Source of the DNA: Hyphomicrobiales bacterium
GTDB taxonomy: Bacteria > Pseudomonadota > Alphaproteobacteria > Rhizobiales > Rhizobiaceae
DNA length: 64,000 nt
Direction of reading: 5' to 3'
Assembly (NCBI GenBank): GCA_900472925.1
Contig: UCJU01000011.1
Coordinates: 1 to 64,000, forward strand
Part shown: positions 26,463 to 35,916 of the stretch, piece after piece
Layout: the number at the start of each line of letters is the position of its first letter
Position numbering within the stretch: position 1 is the stretch's first letter
Translations under genes and position numbers: made by a program
Notes under the pieces: generated by a model
Seen by the model: the letters and a program-made list of their open reading frames with translations, nothing else
What the model was told of the DNA's origin: nothing
Database searches by the model: none

Positions 26463-27271
26463 TAGTTGCCGCTCCTTCTGCGCTTGCTCGCGTCCAGATC
26501 ACGTTGAGGTGCCATGATGTCGGGGTCAGGAGTTCCAAAATCGGGCTTGCGGAGGTTGAAAATGCAGGTCCACTGGTTGCCGTCGCGTAGCGTGTATTGC
26601 GTCGCGGTGCCATCAACGACGATGTACTCGCCTTCCTTTCTGAAATTCCGAAGGGTCTCAGAGAAGTCCGATTGGACCGCAAAAATAGCAGGTACGCGTC
26701 CTTTGAACTTGAAGAACGTCTTCTTCCCATCATCGAAGACCATCCACGGCTTCAAAGCGGAATCACCGGAAAACGAGTAGTCGATGTTTACATTGGCTTT
26801 GTCGATATTGCTGATGTTCGGGTTTGCCGCCCGAAACTCCGCCTCTTTCCGCAGAGATGCGTTCAAATCCTTTTCGGGATAAACAAACCGGATACCGAAA
26901 ACTTTCCTGTCATCGGTCGGCGCATAGTCATTCAACTCCAAGAAGTAGATCCGTTTGGATGTCACGACATTCATGTTCGTGGACACGCCTTTCGCAATCG
27001 GTTTTACGAATAGGATGTTGCCTTTCTCAGACGGTGCGACCTGCCAGCTGTCGGTGTCGCCCAGAGAGATTGTCTCGAACTTTTCATCTTCATCGAAAAT
27101 GATCATCGTTGAGATGCCATAGGTCGCAGAGACCTTCACCACGTTATTAGGCTGGTAGACAACACTTGTGACCCGTGAATCCAACGTGCCGGGTCTAGGC
27201 TGCTGTGCGCCGAAAGCGTGAGTCATCGTCGCGGCCATGAAGGCCGCAGAGACAAATAGTCTGACTTTCAT
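26462..27271 (-). CDS. virB9: VirB9 outer-membrane core protein
   Basis: This 269-residue secreted protein has a signal peptide (1-22, ending HAFGA). The N-terminal domain contains DSRVTSVVYQPNNVVKVSA, typical of the VirB9/CagX/TrbG family. The C-terminal beta domain contains DGKKTFFKFKG and YTLRDGNQWTCIFNLRKPDFG. The C-terminal domain forms the outer-membrane pore with VirB7 and VirB10. It overlaps virB8 by four bases (ATGA). Confidence 0.93.
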   Translation of the reverse strand: MKVRLFVSAAFMAATMTHAFGAQQPRPGTLDSRVTSVVYQPNNVVKVSATYGISTMIIFDEDEKFETISLGDTDSWQVAPSEKGNILFVKPIAKGVSTNMNVVTSKRIYFLELNDYAPTDDRKVFGIRFVYPEKDLNASLRKEAEFRAANPNISNIDKANVNIDYSFSGDSALKPWMVFDDGKKTFFKFKGRVPAIFAVQSDFSETLRNFRKEGEYIVVDGTATQYTLRDGNQWTCIFNLRKPDFGTPDPDIMAPQRDLDASKRRRSGN

Positions 27272-27960
27272 CCTGTTGCTCCCGGCGTAACCGTTTCCTG
27301 ATCGCGACGGTAGTTGTACACTTGGAAGCCAAGGGGGTTTTCAAAGCGCCAATCGTTGCGCTCCGGCGTATCCGTGTATCGGAAGCGGACCACAGAGATG
27401 TAGTGCCGTGTGATATTATCGCTCTCAGAGCTTTCGGTGGTCGAGAAGCGGACCAGCGCGGTGCTAGCGTTCGAGAACGTTACCGACTTAACGTCCACGG
27501 TGATTTTCTTGTTTCTGCCCAAGCGCCTGCCTGGGTTGTTCGGATTGGCCGCGCTCCATTCGTCTTGGAGCTCCTTAGCTGCGTCAGCCGTTGATAGGAG
27601 GGCGGCAATTCCGAAGTTTTGCTGTATCGCAAACGGGTCGTAACCCTCGCGCGAGCGGATATAACGGACCACATTGGCCTGAGTAACGGCCTGCTGGTCA
27701 GTGAGGTTTGCAGAGCGCGTGAGGCCGGTTTTCACCTCAATGTAGCCGGTGTTTTTATCGACCTCGACGATGTAAGGTTCGAAACTCTTGAGTGGCACCA
27801 ACATCACCAATGTCCCGAGCGACATAAGGGTAATTGCGCTCATTATCATGGCAACGAACCAAGCAAATGTCCTTGAGCGATTTGCCTTCTTTACGATCTC
27901 CTGTTCCCACTTATCGCCGTCTTGAAAATAGCTCCGGAGAGCTTCGTTTGAATCTGCCAT
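27268..27960 (-). CDS. virB8: VirB8 assembly-factor protein
   Basis: This 230-residue inner-membrane protein has a short cytoplasmic N-terminus, one transmembrane helix (about 31-53) and a periplasmic NTF2-like domain that contains YEPIVE-type strands (FEPYIVEVDKNTGYIEV) and RFRYTDTPERNDWRFENPLGFQV near the end. VirB8 nucleates assembly and links the core to the inner-membrane complex. The ATG at 27960 follows virB6 by 35 bases. Confidence 0.92.
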   Translation of the reverse strand: MADSNEALRSYFQDGDKWEQEIVKKANRSRTFAWFVAMIMSAITLMSLGTLVMLVPLKSFEPYIVEVDKNTGYIEVKTGLTRSANLTDQQAVTQANVVRYIRSREGYDPFAIQQNFGIAALLSTADAAKELQDEWSAANPNNPGRRLGRNKKITVDVKSVTFSNASTALVRFSTTESSESDNITRHYISVVRFRYTDTPERNDWRFENPLGFQVYNYRRDQETVTPGATG

Positions 27961-27995
27961 GGCCTAGCCCTTAAATCCCTCTGAACAGCCTGCGT

Positions 27996-29024
27996 TTAGC
28001 GCGGCAAGCTGTTGCTACTGATGCGGTTTTGCATCGCGTCCGCACTTGCATTTCGAATATTTTCCCGCATTCCCGCATGGGTACGTTCCCTAGCCGCTAT
28101 CCCGACCCGACCCGCTGCTCCGGAAACACTGCGCGCTCCGGTGAGCGCCGCAGCGGGAGCTGCAAAACCTGTCATCCCGCCCACCGCACGGGCGATCTGT
28201 CCAATTCCCGCCGCAGCGCCCCCGACAATCCCCTGTGCAAGCACCTGGATGTTGAAAAGAACGAATGCCCCTGCCGCGCAAATCAGAAGGAAGGCAGAGA
28301 TGTCGCTCAGCCTAATTTCACTGGCTGTAGCTGCTGCTGCCACCTTCTTCAGTTCTTCATCCATTGTTGTGATGAGGAAGGCCGCGATGACATAAACAAA
28401 AAGCGGCATCAGCGCGTACATGAGCACCTGTTGGAACCACGCCATTCCGTATTGTCTCGTGGGAGCAAACAGGAGGCAGGCTATAAAAATCGGCGCCGTC
28501 GCGATCAGTACCCACATCATAACTTTTGCTAGAACGAGAATAGCAAGCGCGACGGCAATGAAGACACCAACCGCGAACATGATCAGGAAGCCCACCAGCG
28601 ATGGAAGGATGGTTAAATACCCTCCCTGCTTCGCAAACGCGTCCGCGGCCTTATTTGCGGTTGCCCATATCATCGAGAGACCGTTTGTCGGCTCCGTTAT
28701 TCCGGTGCCAGAGGCAGTCAGTAAAGCGCGCCCCACGTCCTCCGGCGTGTTGTTCAGCCATGAGTAAAAAAACGTATTGAAGTGACCCCACTGGCTAATG
28801 AATGCGAGGATGATCATCATCCGAACGATCCGGCTGATGATTTCCGCAACACTGACCCGCGCCGTTCCCATTGTGACCTGGAGCCCGTAGTAGGCTACAT
28901 AGGCGATGAACATCACGGTCAGAAGCGGCATGATTTCTCCGCTGATGACTTTGTATGCCGTTTCGGAGAAGTTGGCTCCGGCCTGTTCCAGTCTGTCGAG
29001 TAGGTCACCAAGGAAGTCGTGCAT
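27996..29024 (-). CDS. virB6: VirB6 polytopic channel protein
   Basis: This is a 342-residue inner-membrane protein with about six hydrophobic helices (starting near 30, 60, 135, 160, 195 and 245). The central segment AILVLAKVMMWVLIATAPIFI followed by FAPTRQYGMAWFQQV is typical of the TrbL/VirB6 family. The C-terminus is Gly/Ala-rich. VirB6 forms part of the inner-membrane path of the substrate. Confidence 0.9.
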   Translation of the reverse strand: MHDFLGDLLDRLEQAGANFSETAYKVISGEIMPLLTVMFIAYVAYYGLQVTMGTARVSVAEIISRIVRMMIILAFISQWGHFNTFFYSWLNNTPEDVGRALLTASGTGITEPTNGLSMIWATANKAADAFAKQGGYLTILPSLVGFLIMFAVGVFIAVALAILVLAKVMMWVLIATAPIFIACLLFAPTRQYGMAWFQQVLMYALMPLFVYVIAAFLITTMDEELKKVAAAATASEIRLSDISAFLLICAAGAFVLFNIQVLAQGIVGGAAAGIGQIARAVGGMTGFAAPAAALTGARSVSGAAGRVGIAARERTHAGMRENIRNASADAMQNRISSNSLPR

Positions 29025-29039
29025 GCCCAGTCCGATTCT

Positions 29040-29258
29040 TCACTGAGAAGCGAGGGTGTCGATTGCAGCGAAGGCAGCCGCAGGGTCACCGTTGACGTTT
29101 GCCATTGGTCCGCAATCAGTCCGGGGATCAGGGGCGAATGACGTTAGGTTGGCAGGGCGCTTGCAAGGCGCTGTCTTTTCTTTAGCTGCCGTGCCGCAGC
29201 TGGTTAAGCCAACGGCGAGCACAGCGACGTGCAGTCCCTTTATGATTGCAACTCTCAC
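29040..29258 (-). CDS. VirB7-like lipoprotein (or entry-exclusion lipoprotein)
   Basis: This 72-residue protein starts at GTG, with a short hydrophobic signal and lipobox LTSC (about residues 18-21). The mature part has two further cysteines (APCKRP and RTDCGP). Position between virB5 and virB6 fits either a VirB7-type core lipoprotein, which bonds to VirB9 through a cysteine, or an EexN-like exclusion lipoprotein. Sequence alone does not separate these. It starts one base after the virB5 stop. Confidence 0.65.
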   Translation of the reverse strand: MRVAIIKGLHVAVLAVGLTSCGTAAKEKTAPCKRPANLTSFAPDPRTDCGPMANVNGDPAAAFAAIDTLASQ

Positions 29259-29259
29259 A

Positions 29260-29958
29260 TCAATCCCCGTAGCTCATGGCCTTTGCCGTATTCGATAGAT
29301 CCGTAAGCCGTTGCTGGTTTTGGGCGTTAAGCGACTGAACGGTGCCATTCATCACGCCGATCATCTCGTTCAGAACCAAGCCGGATTGGACCTGGAGCTG
29401 AGTGTTCTGATCGATGGATCCCTTGATATCTTCGGCTTTTCCGATCTGCTGACCAGCTTGCTTAAACGACTGCGTGCGCTGTTGGACCGCCTGATTTGAA
29501 CCTGTTACCAAGGCAGCAACACCAAGAACCGTGTTCATCACCTCTTCGTATGACTTGTCACCGGAGAACTTACTGTCGGTTTTTCCGGAAAGGTTTTTTA
29601 CTAGCTGCAGCCCGTTGATGAACGTGGATGCGACCTTGCCGATATCACCCCCCATGCTTCCGAAATTCGGAACACCACCGCTCATCAGGCTGTCAAAGGA
29701 AGGCATCTGTGAAACACTAAATCCATTGCCAACAGCAAGATTTTGCATGGGACTCTGGACGCTTCCGCGATCACCAGTAACGGCTTTGAGTGTTTCTTCG
29801 ACAGTCTTAAGAACTTCCTTGTTGGTGTCGAGAATGTCGGTCGTCGTTTTGGAGGTTTCCTGAGCAACCTTCAGGTTATCTTTGTCGATTGTCGGTACTT
29901 GAGCGTACGCGGTGGAAGCCAGAGCCAGCGAAAACGCCGTTACGATAGTTCTTTTCAT
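29260..29958 (-). CDS. virB5: VirB5/TrbJ-like minor pilus protein
   Basis: This 232-residue secreted protein has a signal peptide (1-19, ending TAYA) and long amphipathic helices (DILDTNKEVLKTVEETLKAV and LNAQNQQRLTDLSNTAKAM), as in VirB5. VirB5 sits at the pilus tip and affects recipient contact. It lies between an extra transglycosylase gene and the VirB7-like gene. Confidence 0.85.
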   Translation of the reverse strand: MKRTIVTAFSLALASTAYAQVPTIDKDNLKVAQETSKTTTDILDTNKEVLKTVEETLKAVTGDRGSVQSPMQNLAVGNGFSVSQMPSFDSLMSGGVPNFGSMGGDIGKVASTFINGLQLVKNLSGKTDSKFSGDKSYEEVMNTVLGVAALVTGSNQAVQQRTQSFKQAGQQIGKAEDIKGSIDQNTQLQVQSGLVLNEMIGVMNGTVQSLNAQNQQRLTDLSNTAKAMSYGD

Positions 29959-29970
29959 GGCAGTTCTCCT

Positions 29971-31059
29971 TCATTGTGGACTCAACATCAGTTTCATTTC
30001 GGAGGCCCGTTCCCGTTTCTGGACGCACGCTTGTTCCGTCTCATTCCATTCAACGTTCAGCACCGGATCACAGAGCTTTATCGTTTCGGGGTCTTTATCT
30101 TCGTTGTCTTTGACCGAAACTGTCTGTGAAGCCCCCGAACGACTGCTAAGATCAAGTGAGTTCTTGGAGTTCATCAGGTCCGCCATCGCTGATCCAAGAC
30201 GAATGACCTGATTCATCATTTCGAGATTGGCGTTGCGGGCTCCTGAGTTCTGGTCCCAACTGTCCTGGATCGTGCCGGTTTGCATCTGCCCAAGTTGCTG
30301 CAACCATGAACTGACGTTGCCACTACTCTCAGTGATGGACTGGCTCGTTGCCATTGCTCTGATCGAGCTGTCACGAGCGCCTGTAAACGCACTTGTGCCC
30401 CCTCCATAATTCACCGGAATATTCGATGTGTCAGACCCGCCAAACTGCGGCATCCATTTTTTCGTAATGCTCGCAACGTAGCCTTGGGTTTCCTTGAAGG
30501 GAGGTATGCCGCCATACTTCTGGACGTTCCCGGGACCGGCATTGTAGGCGGCCAGAGCTAGGTTTGTATTCCCGTTGAAACGCTTGAGCTGTTGCTTCAG
30601 ATACCGCGCGCCACCCCGGAGATTGCCTTCGATGTTGTTTGGATCAACGCCGAGGTCCTTCGCAGTTCCCGGCATAAGCTGCGACAGTCCTGTTGCACCT
30701 ACAGGAGATTTCGCGCAGGGGTTAAAGCGGCTCTCTTGATAGACAAGCGACATGAATAGCGTTTCGTCTACGCCCTCTTCCTGGGCAACGCGCTTTACGA
30801 GGCCGACGATTTCCGGATTAGCTTGCGCAGCGGAGGGCGCATCGCCTCCCTTGCCCTTTTTGTACATCGAGCACGTCACGCTCGTGCTGACAGTGTGACG
30901 TTTCTTGTCTGTTTCCCTGATTTCGTCGGTTGTTTTCTCCCTTACTGTATCGTCGCCCGTTAGAGCTTCGTCGGTGATCGGAACCTGCGTAAATGCCGCG
31001 TCGGGAGCGCCAATCGACATGGCTGCAGCAAGCAGCACCAGAGTGGGACTTTTCCTCAT
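29971..31059 (-). CDS. Second VirB1-like lytic transglycosylase
   Basis: This 362-residue secreted protein has a signal peptide (1-23) and an SLT domain at about 84-200: LVYQESRFNP (catalytic glutamate E109), GATGLSQLMPGTA and NLALAAYNAGPGNVQKYGG. The C-terminal 160 residues are rich in Asn, Ser and Gln and end with a cysteine pair (LCDP and QACVQK). It cleaves peptidoglycan to let the apparatus through. It lies between virB4 and virB5, is coupled to virB4 by ATGA, and is a second enzyme besides the VirB1 at 34182. One of the two could be specialised for maintaining the channel. Confidence 0.88.
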   Translation of the reverse strand: MRKSPTLVLLAAAMSIGAPDAAFTQVPITDEALTGDDTVREKTTDEIRETDKKRHTVSTSVTCSMYKKGKGGDAPSAAQANPEIVGLVKRVAQEEGVDETLFMSLVYQESRFNPCAKSPVGATGLSQLMPGTAKDLGVDPNNIEGNLRGGARYLKQQLKRFNGNTNLALAAYNAGPGNVQKYGGIPPFKETQGYVASITKKWMPQFGGSDTSNIPVNYGGGTSAFTGARDSSIRAMATSQSITESSGNVSSWLQQLGQMQTGTIQDSWDQNSGARNANLEMMNQVIRLGSAMADLMNSKNSLDLSSRSGASQTVSVKDNEDKDPETIKLCDPVLNVEWNETEQACVQKRERASEMKLMLSPQ

Positions 31060-33515
31060 TCAGCATTCTCCCATCCGCAAAATTTCGCCAACCAGTTTTC
31101 CGGCTCGTCTCCGTATTGCTCGCGGAGTGCGGCGCACTCCTCAATCGTCTCCTTTCTCCCGGACAGGACTTTCACCAGATCGGGCATGCTCGACAGGTCG
31201 AGCCTGGCAATGACGGAGTCGTTGCCGTGCTTGATCAGGAAGGTTCGCTTCTCTGGCGGGGTGTTCTTGATGAAGTTGAATTCCTTCACCGTTAGACCGA
31301 AGCGCTTGATGTAGCTTTCCTCGTCTGCACGCGGATTTGGGAAGTGAATGTTCGTGGCAGACTGCTCAATGATCGTATGAGAGACCTTCGATTTGGCAAT
31401 ATCGGCGGCCGACTGTGTGCCAAAGCCCACGAAACCGTTGAGCTTACGAATGGTCTTCATTTTGTCGACAATGAACGCGCTGAAAGTGTCGTCCAGGAGC
31501 AACTGCCAGCCCTCGTCCATGAAGAACATGACGGGGTTGCCATCCAGCAGTTCATCAAGCCGATGGTAGAGATACATAAGTGCGGGCGTTCGCAGCTCCT
31601 CGTTGCCAAGAATGTTGGTCATGTCGAAGCCGAATACGGTCCTGCCGGAGAATGACAGCACATCGTGCGGAGCGTTAAAGAGCCACGCTTTCTCACCTTC
31701 GATCCAAGGACGAAGGCGGGAATAGAGATCGTTTGCGTCCGCCCGTGCACGGCCCATAAGCAGGTTGCCGAGGTTAGTGAGGTTTCGCTGTTGTGCCGGC
31801 TCTTCCATGAGGCGGACGACAGCTCGCTCGATGATATCTTCATCTTCCTGGGTGAAGTCGCGGCGATCACGTCCACCGAGCATTGCTTTGAGAAGGCGCT
31901 GAAGAAATTCTCTGTTTGGTCCGGTGTTCTCCAACTGGAGCGGATTGAATCCAGTTGGTGTCCCCGGGGAAAGGATCTCGTAAGATCCGCCGATGGCTCG
32001 AACGAAGATTTCGGCTCCGCGGTCCTTATCAAAGAAGACGGCGCGCGGCGTTGGCGAAACTCGCATTGCCTGCGCGAGCAGGAAGCTCAAACCGACAGTT
32101 TTACCGGAGCCGGTCGGTCCTGTGACGGTAAAATGTCCGATATCGCGGCGGTGGAAATTGAACCAGTAGGGCGTCTGCGATGTCGTCTCAAGGATCGTGA
32201 TGGGAAGGCCCCAATGCGTACGTTCCGCCTGACCACTAGCGAAATTGTGCATCGATGACAGGCCCGAGAAGTTCGAGCTGGAGAGCATCGCCTTTCTAGC
32301 AATATAGGAGTGGTTGCCGGGCAACTGCGCCCAAAACGCTGCCTCAAGATTCAGATCTTCACGCAGCCAGTTGATGTTCATGTCCGTGAGGCATGCACCA
32401 AGTTCCGAAACGCAGCGGCTCAAGCCTTCGAGGTCCCGGGAAATGCAAAGGAGCGAAAAATGGTGGAAGCCAAATACGGCTTCCTGATTCAGCATGCTGT
32501 CGAGAGCAAAATTGATGTCAGATTCTACAGACGTCCCAGCTTCGTCCGAGGCACGGATTTGTCTCTGAAGGCGCGTTATGCGCTCCTGCGCAATCGGCTT
32601 GTCGGCAAGGGTAAACGACTGCGTCAGGATGAACTCGTGGTTCACCTGTAACAGTCCGTCCAACATGCCGGGTCCAGTGAAAGGAGGGTATTCCTTGATA
32701 GACAGCAGTGCGCCATACCGCGAATCTTCGTCCACGGCGGCATGCGCGTGCAAAGCGCGCTTGGCGAAGTGGAGACGAGATGTTCCAATGAAGTTGCGAA
32801 TGCCCATACGCGGCAGTCGCATCTTCCGAGACACGCTACCCGTGAGGATAGAATTGAAGAATTCGCAGGGCTCGGAATACGGTTCGCCCTTGGTCTCTTC
32901 CTCCTGCCCCTCAATCTTTGCAGTATCGTCGGACTTCTTCCGGTAGGTTATGCCGAGCGAGCGGGCTCCGTATTTACTCAGTTCACGGACGATATTGCCG
33001 ATCAATTCCTCTAGGTCCGTTACCTCTTCGCGAGTGGCCTGTGTTTTTGCGTCCTTGTTAGACTGCGTAAAAATCCGCTTGAGCGTGTCGCCAACACCAA
33101 GCGCCCCGCGCATGCCCGAACGGACGATCGTCAAGTAGATCTCGTTTGTGAACATGCGCTTCTTGCGAAGCTGACCCATGTATCGCGTATTCAGGATGTC
33201 GCAGAATGATTGATCAAACGTTCCGCCGATCTCGGTCTCGACTTCGCGACGGATCACGGTTGACCATAGGGAAAACCGGCTTGAGCCGAGCGCGCGGATC
33301 ATCGTGTTCTGGACGACTGATCGCATATTCAATTCGGCCTGGTCTTCGGTCTGGAAAAACAGGCCGTCGAGCTTGATGACGCTGGCGAGCGATCCATTCT
33401 CGAGACCTATCACCGTGTCCGAGACATGCCGCATGTAGGGAATATGAACGGACATAGGCCGCTCGTTTCCGGCGACCTTCCCAAATCCTAGCTCTTCTTT
33501 GACGACTTTCAGCAT
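31056..33515 (-). CDS. virB4: VirB4 secretion ATPase
   Basis: This 819-residue ATPase of the CagE/TrbE/VirB4 family has an N-terminal domain (about 1-430) and a C-terminal motor with Walker A TGPTGSGKT (465-473) and Walker B PVMFFMDEGWQLLLDD. I placed the start at ATG 33515, three bases after the virB3 stop; an upstream frame exists but would overlap virB3. VirB4 powers pilin extraction and channel assembly together with VirB11. Confidence 0.93.
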   Translation of the reverse strand: MLKVVKEELGFGKVAGNERPMSVHIPYMRHVSDTVIGLENGSLASVIKLDGLFFQTEDQAELNMRSVVQNTMIRALGSSRFSLWSTVIRREVETEIGGTFDQSFCDILNTRYMGQLRKKRMFTNEIYLTIVRSGMRGALGVGDTLKRIFTQSNKDAKTQATREEVTDLEELIGNIVRELSKYGARSLGITYRKKSDDTAKIEGQEEETKGEPYSEPCEFFNSILTGSVSRKMRLPRMGIRNFIGTSRLHFAKRALHAHAAVDEDSRYGALLSIKEYPPFTGPGMLDGLLQVNHEFILTQSFTLADKPIAQERITRLQRQIRASDEAGTSVESDINFALDSMLNQEAVFGFHHFSLLCISRDLEGLSRCVSELGACLTDMNINWLREDLNLEAAFWAQLPGNHSYIARKAMLSSSNFSGLSSMHNFASGQAERTHWGLPITILETTSQTPYWFNFHRRDIGHFTVTGPTGSGKTVGLSFLLAQAMRVSPTPRAVFFDKDRGAEIFVRAIGGSYEILSPGTPTGFNPLQLENTGPNREFLQRLLKAMLGGRDRRDFTQEDEDIIERAVVRLMEEPAQQRNLTNLGNLLMGRARADANDLYSRLRPWIEGEKAWLFNAPHDVLSFSGRTVFGFDMTNILGNEELRTPALMYLYHRLDELLDGNPVMFFMDEGWQLLLDDTFSAFIVDKMKTIRKLNGFVGFGTQSAADIAKSKVSHTIIEQSATNIHFPNPRADEESYIKRFGLTVKEFNFIKNTPPEKRTFLIKHGNDSVIARLDLSSMPDLVKVLSGRKETIEECAALREQYGDEPENWLAKFCGWENAE

Positions 33516-33517
33516 GA

Positions 33518-33817
33518 TTATGGTCCGTACGAGTTGGTGCCCCAAAAGCGCTTATTGGGAGTGCGGGGGGTCTTGCGTGACGAAACCTGAAGCACGTCGA
33601 GAATTTTCGCGTCCCATGTGCAAAGCGAGAAAAGGACGAGGTAGCCCACAGGCGCGAGCAGAAGTGCGGCGAGATGGTTTGACGCAAGCCAGCCGATGAT
33701 GGTGAGGCCGATGATCAGCACCACCGCCATGTATGGCACGCCCCATAGGGTAGGTGATCGGGTCAGACCGATCACCAAAGGCGTAAGCGCAGGCTTCTCA
33801 TCCGAGAACTCGCTCAA
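33518..33817 (-). CDS. virB3: VirB3 inner-membrane protein
   Basis: This 99-residue protein has the family start LTPLVIGLTRSPTLWGVPYM and two adjacent transmembrane helices (about 30-47 and 50-67), followed by a basic tail (KTPRTPNKRF). It works with VirB4 in pilus biogenesis. It overlaps nothing but follows virB2 by one base. Confidence 0.92.
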   Translation of the reverse strand: MSEFSDEKPALTPLVIGLTRSPTLWGVPYMAVVLIIGLTIIGWLASNHLAALLLAPVGYLVLFSLCTWDAKILDVLQVSSRKTPRTPNKRFWGTNSYGP

Positions 33818-33818
33818 C

Positions 33819-34169
33819 TTACTGCCCGCCCACCGAAGAAATCATCTGATCAACAATGGCCGGAGCGCCGAAGACGAGCCCGATGCCAATAACGACCGCG
33901 CCGGCAGTAAACCAAGACAAGCGACCGGCAAATGCCATGAAGCCCAGGGCGATAACGGCGATGATCGCCAACAACCGGCCAAATGGGCCAGTGATGAAAT
34001 CCACGATCATCTGCACGGCGGTCTGGATAGGGCCGAAAGCACCACTAGCGCCTCCGCCTGCCCCTTGCGCAAACGCCAGCTCTGCGCCGACGATCTGTAC
34101 CGCCGCGACCACGCCAAGAAGCGCGATCACCTTAACCGCCTGGGATTGACCCAACTTCATACTTTTCAT
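33819..34169 (-). CDS. virB2: VirB2 major pilin
   Basis: This 116-residue prepilin has a long signal (about 1-35, ending LAFAQ) and a mature part with two hydrophobic helices (ITGPFGRLLAIIAVIALG and WFTAGAVVIGIGLVFGA) joined by a short polar loop (MAFAGRLS), the classic VirB2 hairpin. It forms the conjugative pilus. It follows virB1 by 12 bases. Confidence 0.92.
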   Translation of the reverse strand: MKSMKLGQSQAVKVIALLGVVAAVQIVGAELAFAQGAGGGASGAFGPIQTAVQMIVDFITGPFGRLLAIIAVIALGFMAFAGRLSWFTAGAVVIGIGLVFGAPAIVDQMISSVGGQ

Positions 34170-34181
34170 CTGACTCTCTCC

Positions 34182-35150
34182 TTAGAAGTGCATCACGCCG
34201 CCGACAAACTTGCCGGTCTTCTCAACGGCAATTACCCCGCTACCGTTGGCCGTATTCGTCGCCGCTGCCTCGCGGACGACGTTTCCGGCCTTCCGCTTGC
34301 CCGTAGGCATCGGAATGCCAAGCTGAAAATTGAGGACCTTTGCTACGTACCCAACCGTCTCCTGAAAGGGCGGTACGCCGCCATATTCGTAGATCCGGTT
34401 CTCGCCGCTGTTGTATGCGGCGGCTACGAGCAGAGGATTTTGAAACTCATCGAGCAGGAAGCGGAGGTACTTGATACCGCCTTCGATGTTCTGCACCGGA
34501 TCGCAGATATCAACGACACCGAACCTCGTAGCGGTGTCAGGAATTAGCTGCATAGGGCCGCGTGCACCTTTGGGAGAGTTGCGAACCACGTCAAACCGGC
34601 TTTCGGCCCATGTGATGGCCACAGCAAACCCTTCATCAACCTGATGGCGGCGTGCAGTTTCTACAACCAAGGCTCTGATCTCGTCAGGGCTCATCGGAGA
34701 TGCGCCGCACTCTTTACCACTCACTACAGGCAATGCTACCGCGTTTGCTGCGCCAATTTGGCTAAGTGAATCTGTCGCCCGCTGAGCAGTCTGAGAGTCG
34801 CCAATTGTTCCTGTCACATCCACATAGGGGGTGTTTATTGCGCCAATATTAGTATCCGGTGAAGCCGCAGTTTCGGTCGTGCTGTTTTGATTGTTCGCGT
34901 CTTTCACTACGCCATCAGCGCCCAAGACAAATTCTTTCGTTGGAACAGCCTCGCCAGCCCATCTTTCAGAGAAATTGGTTGCAAGTGACGGTGGTCCAGA
35001 CGCTTCGATTCCATTGTATGTGCTAGCTACTATGGTATTTTTTACAGCATCTTGGGCATATGCACCGTTGGCCGACCACAGCGTAACGAGAGCTGTCCCC
35101 AAAAGGACGGTGGTGCCTGAAAAGCCTGCCATGCGAGCCCTTTTTTCCAT
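34182..35150 (-). CDS. virB1: VirB1 lytic transglycosylase
   Basis: This 322-residue secreted protein has a signal peptide (about 1-32, ending GAYAQ), a polar linker (40-140) and a C-terminal SLT domain: ITWAESRFDVV (catalytic glutamate E183), GARGPMQLIPDTA and LLVAAAYNSGENRIYEYGG. It is the promoter-proximal gene of the virB operon and should open the peptidoglycan for assembly. Confidence 0.9.
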   Translation of the reverse strand: MEKRARMAGFSGTTVLLGTALVTLWSANGAYAQDAVKNTIVASTYNGIEASGPPSLATNFSERWAGEAVPTKEFVLGADGVVKDANNQNSTTETAASPDTNIGAINTPYVDVTGTIGDSQTAQRATDSLSQIGAANAVALPVVSGKECGASPMSPDEIRALVVETARRHQVDEGFAVAITWAESRFDVVRNSPKGARGPMQLIPDTATRFGVVDICDPVQNIEGGIKYLRFLLDEFQNPLLVAAAYNSGENRIYEYGGVPPFQETVGYVAKVLNFQLGIPMPTGKRKAGNVVREAAATNTANGSGVIAVEKTGKFVGGVMHF

Positions 35151-35307
35151 CGTCTCCGCCTGCCAAACGGTGTTGTGATTAGGAAGAAAACCGATTAAGT
35201 TGATGCTTGTATGATACCGATTTGGCTCAGACTTACAAGTTTTTGTGCCAGTGTTAAACCCCCTTTCTCAAGGGAATCCGTTGTACCAAGATGGTTAGGG
35301 CTAGAAA
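35151..35307. promoter_or_regulatory. Divergent promoter region of virB operon and SNase-like genes
   Basis: These 157 bases separate the minus-strand virB operon from the plus-strand secreted-protein operon, so both promoters should lie here. The stretch is AT-richer than its surroundings (for example TTGATGCTTGTATGATACCG near 35199). I cannot define the -35/-10 boxes or an operator with confidence. Confidence 0.35.
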
Positions 35308-35916
35308 ATGATACGGACCATCATTACCGCACTCGCAAGTTGCGCAATGGCAACACAAGCTTTCGCCGTGCCGGCAATTAACAAGGATTACGTCAAGTCG
35401 CTCGCCGCCCCCGGTAAAACGGCTTTGGTGATCGAGTATTATGACGGCAATGGAAACGTTGTTGACCGGAAGGGCTACGCAACAGCCTCAGGATTCAAGG
35501 CTGTCTCCGGAACCGACTTCAAAATTGATGAGAAGACAACCGTACATCTGTACGGTCTCCAGGCGTGTAAGGGGGATCTGGTTAACCGGACGGAAGACTA
35601 TGCCGGAACCTGCGATGACTATGCGCTTAAACAGCTTCAGGTCATGCTGCAGAGCCCAAAAGTCGTTTTCTGCCGCGCTTTCGTCAGCGAGCAGGGGGCG
35701 CCGATGCAGAATGCGACGTGCTATGGGTACTACAATTACCCTGGTGCCATGGACTCGGTCGATAATTTCGAGGAGCAGCTTCTTTCTCTAGGCGCTCTTC
35801 GTCTCGCCAAAAAGCCTGATGGATCAGTGGAGCGGCCTGATCTTCAGGAAGCCGAGAATCTCGGCAAAAAGGGCGACTTCGGCATGTGGGCCGATCCGCG
35901 GGTAAAGTCGCAATGA
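35308..35916 (+). CDS. Secreted SNase-like (thermonuclease-fold) protein 1
   Basis: This 202-residue protein has a signal peptide (1-20, ending AFA) and a degenerate staphylococcal-nuclease-like core: KTTVHLYGLQACKG, then DYALKQLQVML and later GDFGMWADPRVKSQ. Catalytic residues of the family (the Asp/Arg/Glu set) are not all present, so it may be a binding protein. It contains paired cysteines, consistent with periplasmic location. It is the first of three related genes reading away from virB and overlaps the next one by ATGA. Confidence 0.6.
   Translation: MIRTIITALASCAMATQAFAVPAINKDYVKSLAAPGKTALVIEYYDGNGNVVDRKGYATASGFKAVSGTDFKIDEKTTVHLYGLQACKGDLVNRTEDYAGTCDDYALKQLQVMLQSPKVVFCRAFVSEQGAPMQNATCYGYYNYPGAMDSVDNFEEQLLSLGALRLAKKPDGSVERPDLQEAENLGKKGDFGMWADPRVKSQ

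Noticed and set aside
33516-33545. Upstream start for VirB4
   Set aside because: It would overlap virB3, and the family begins near the ATG at 33515.
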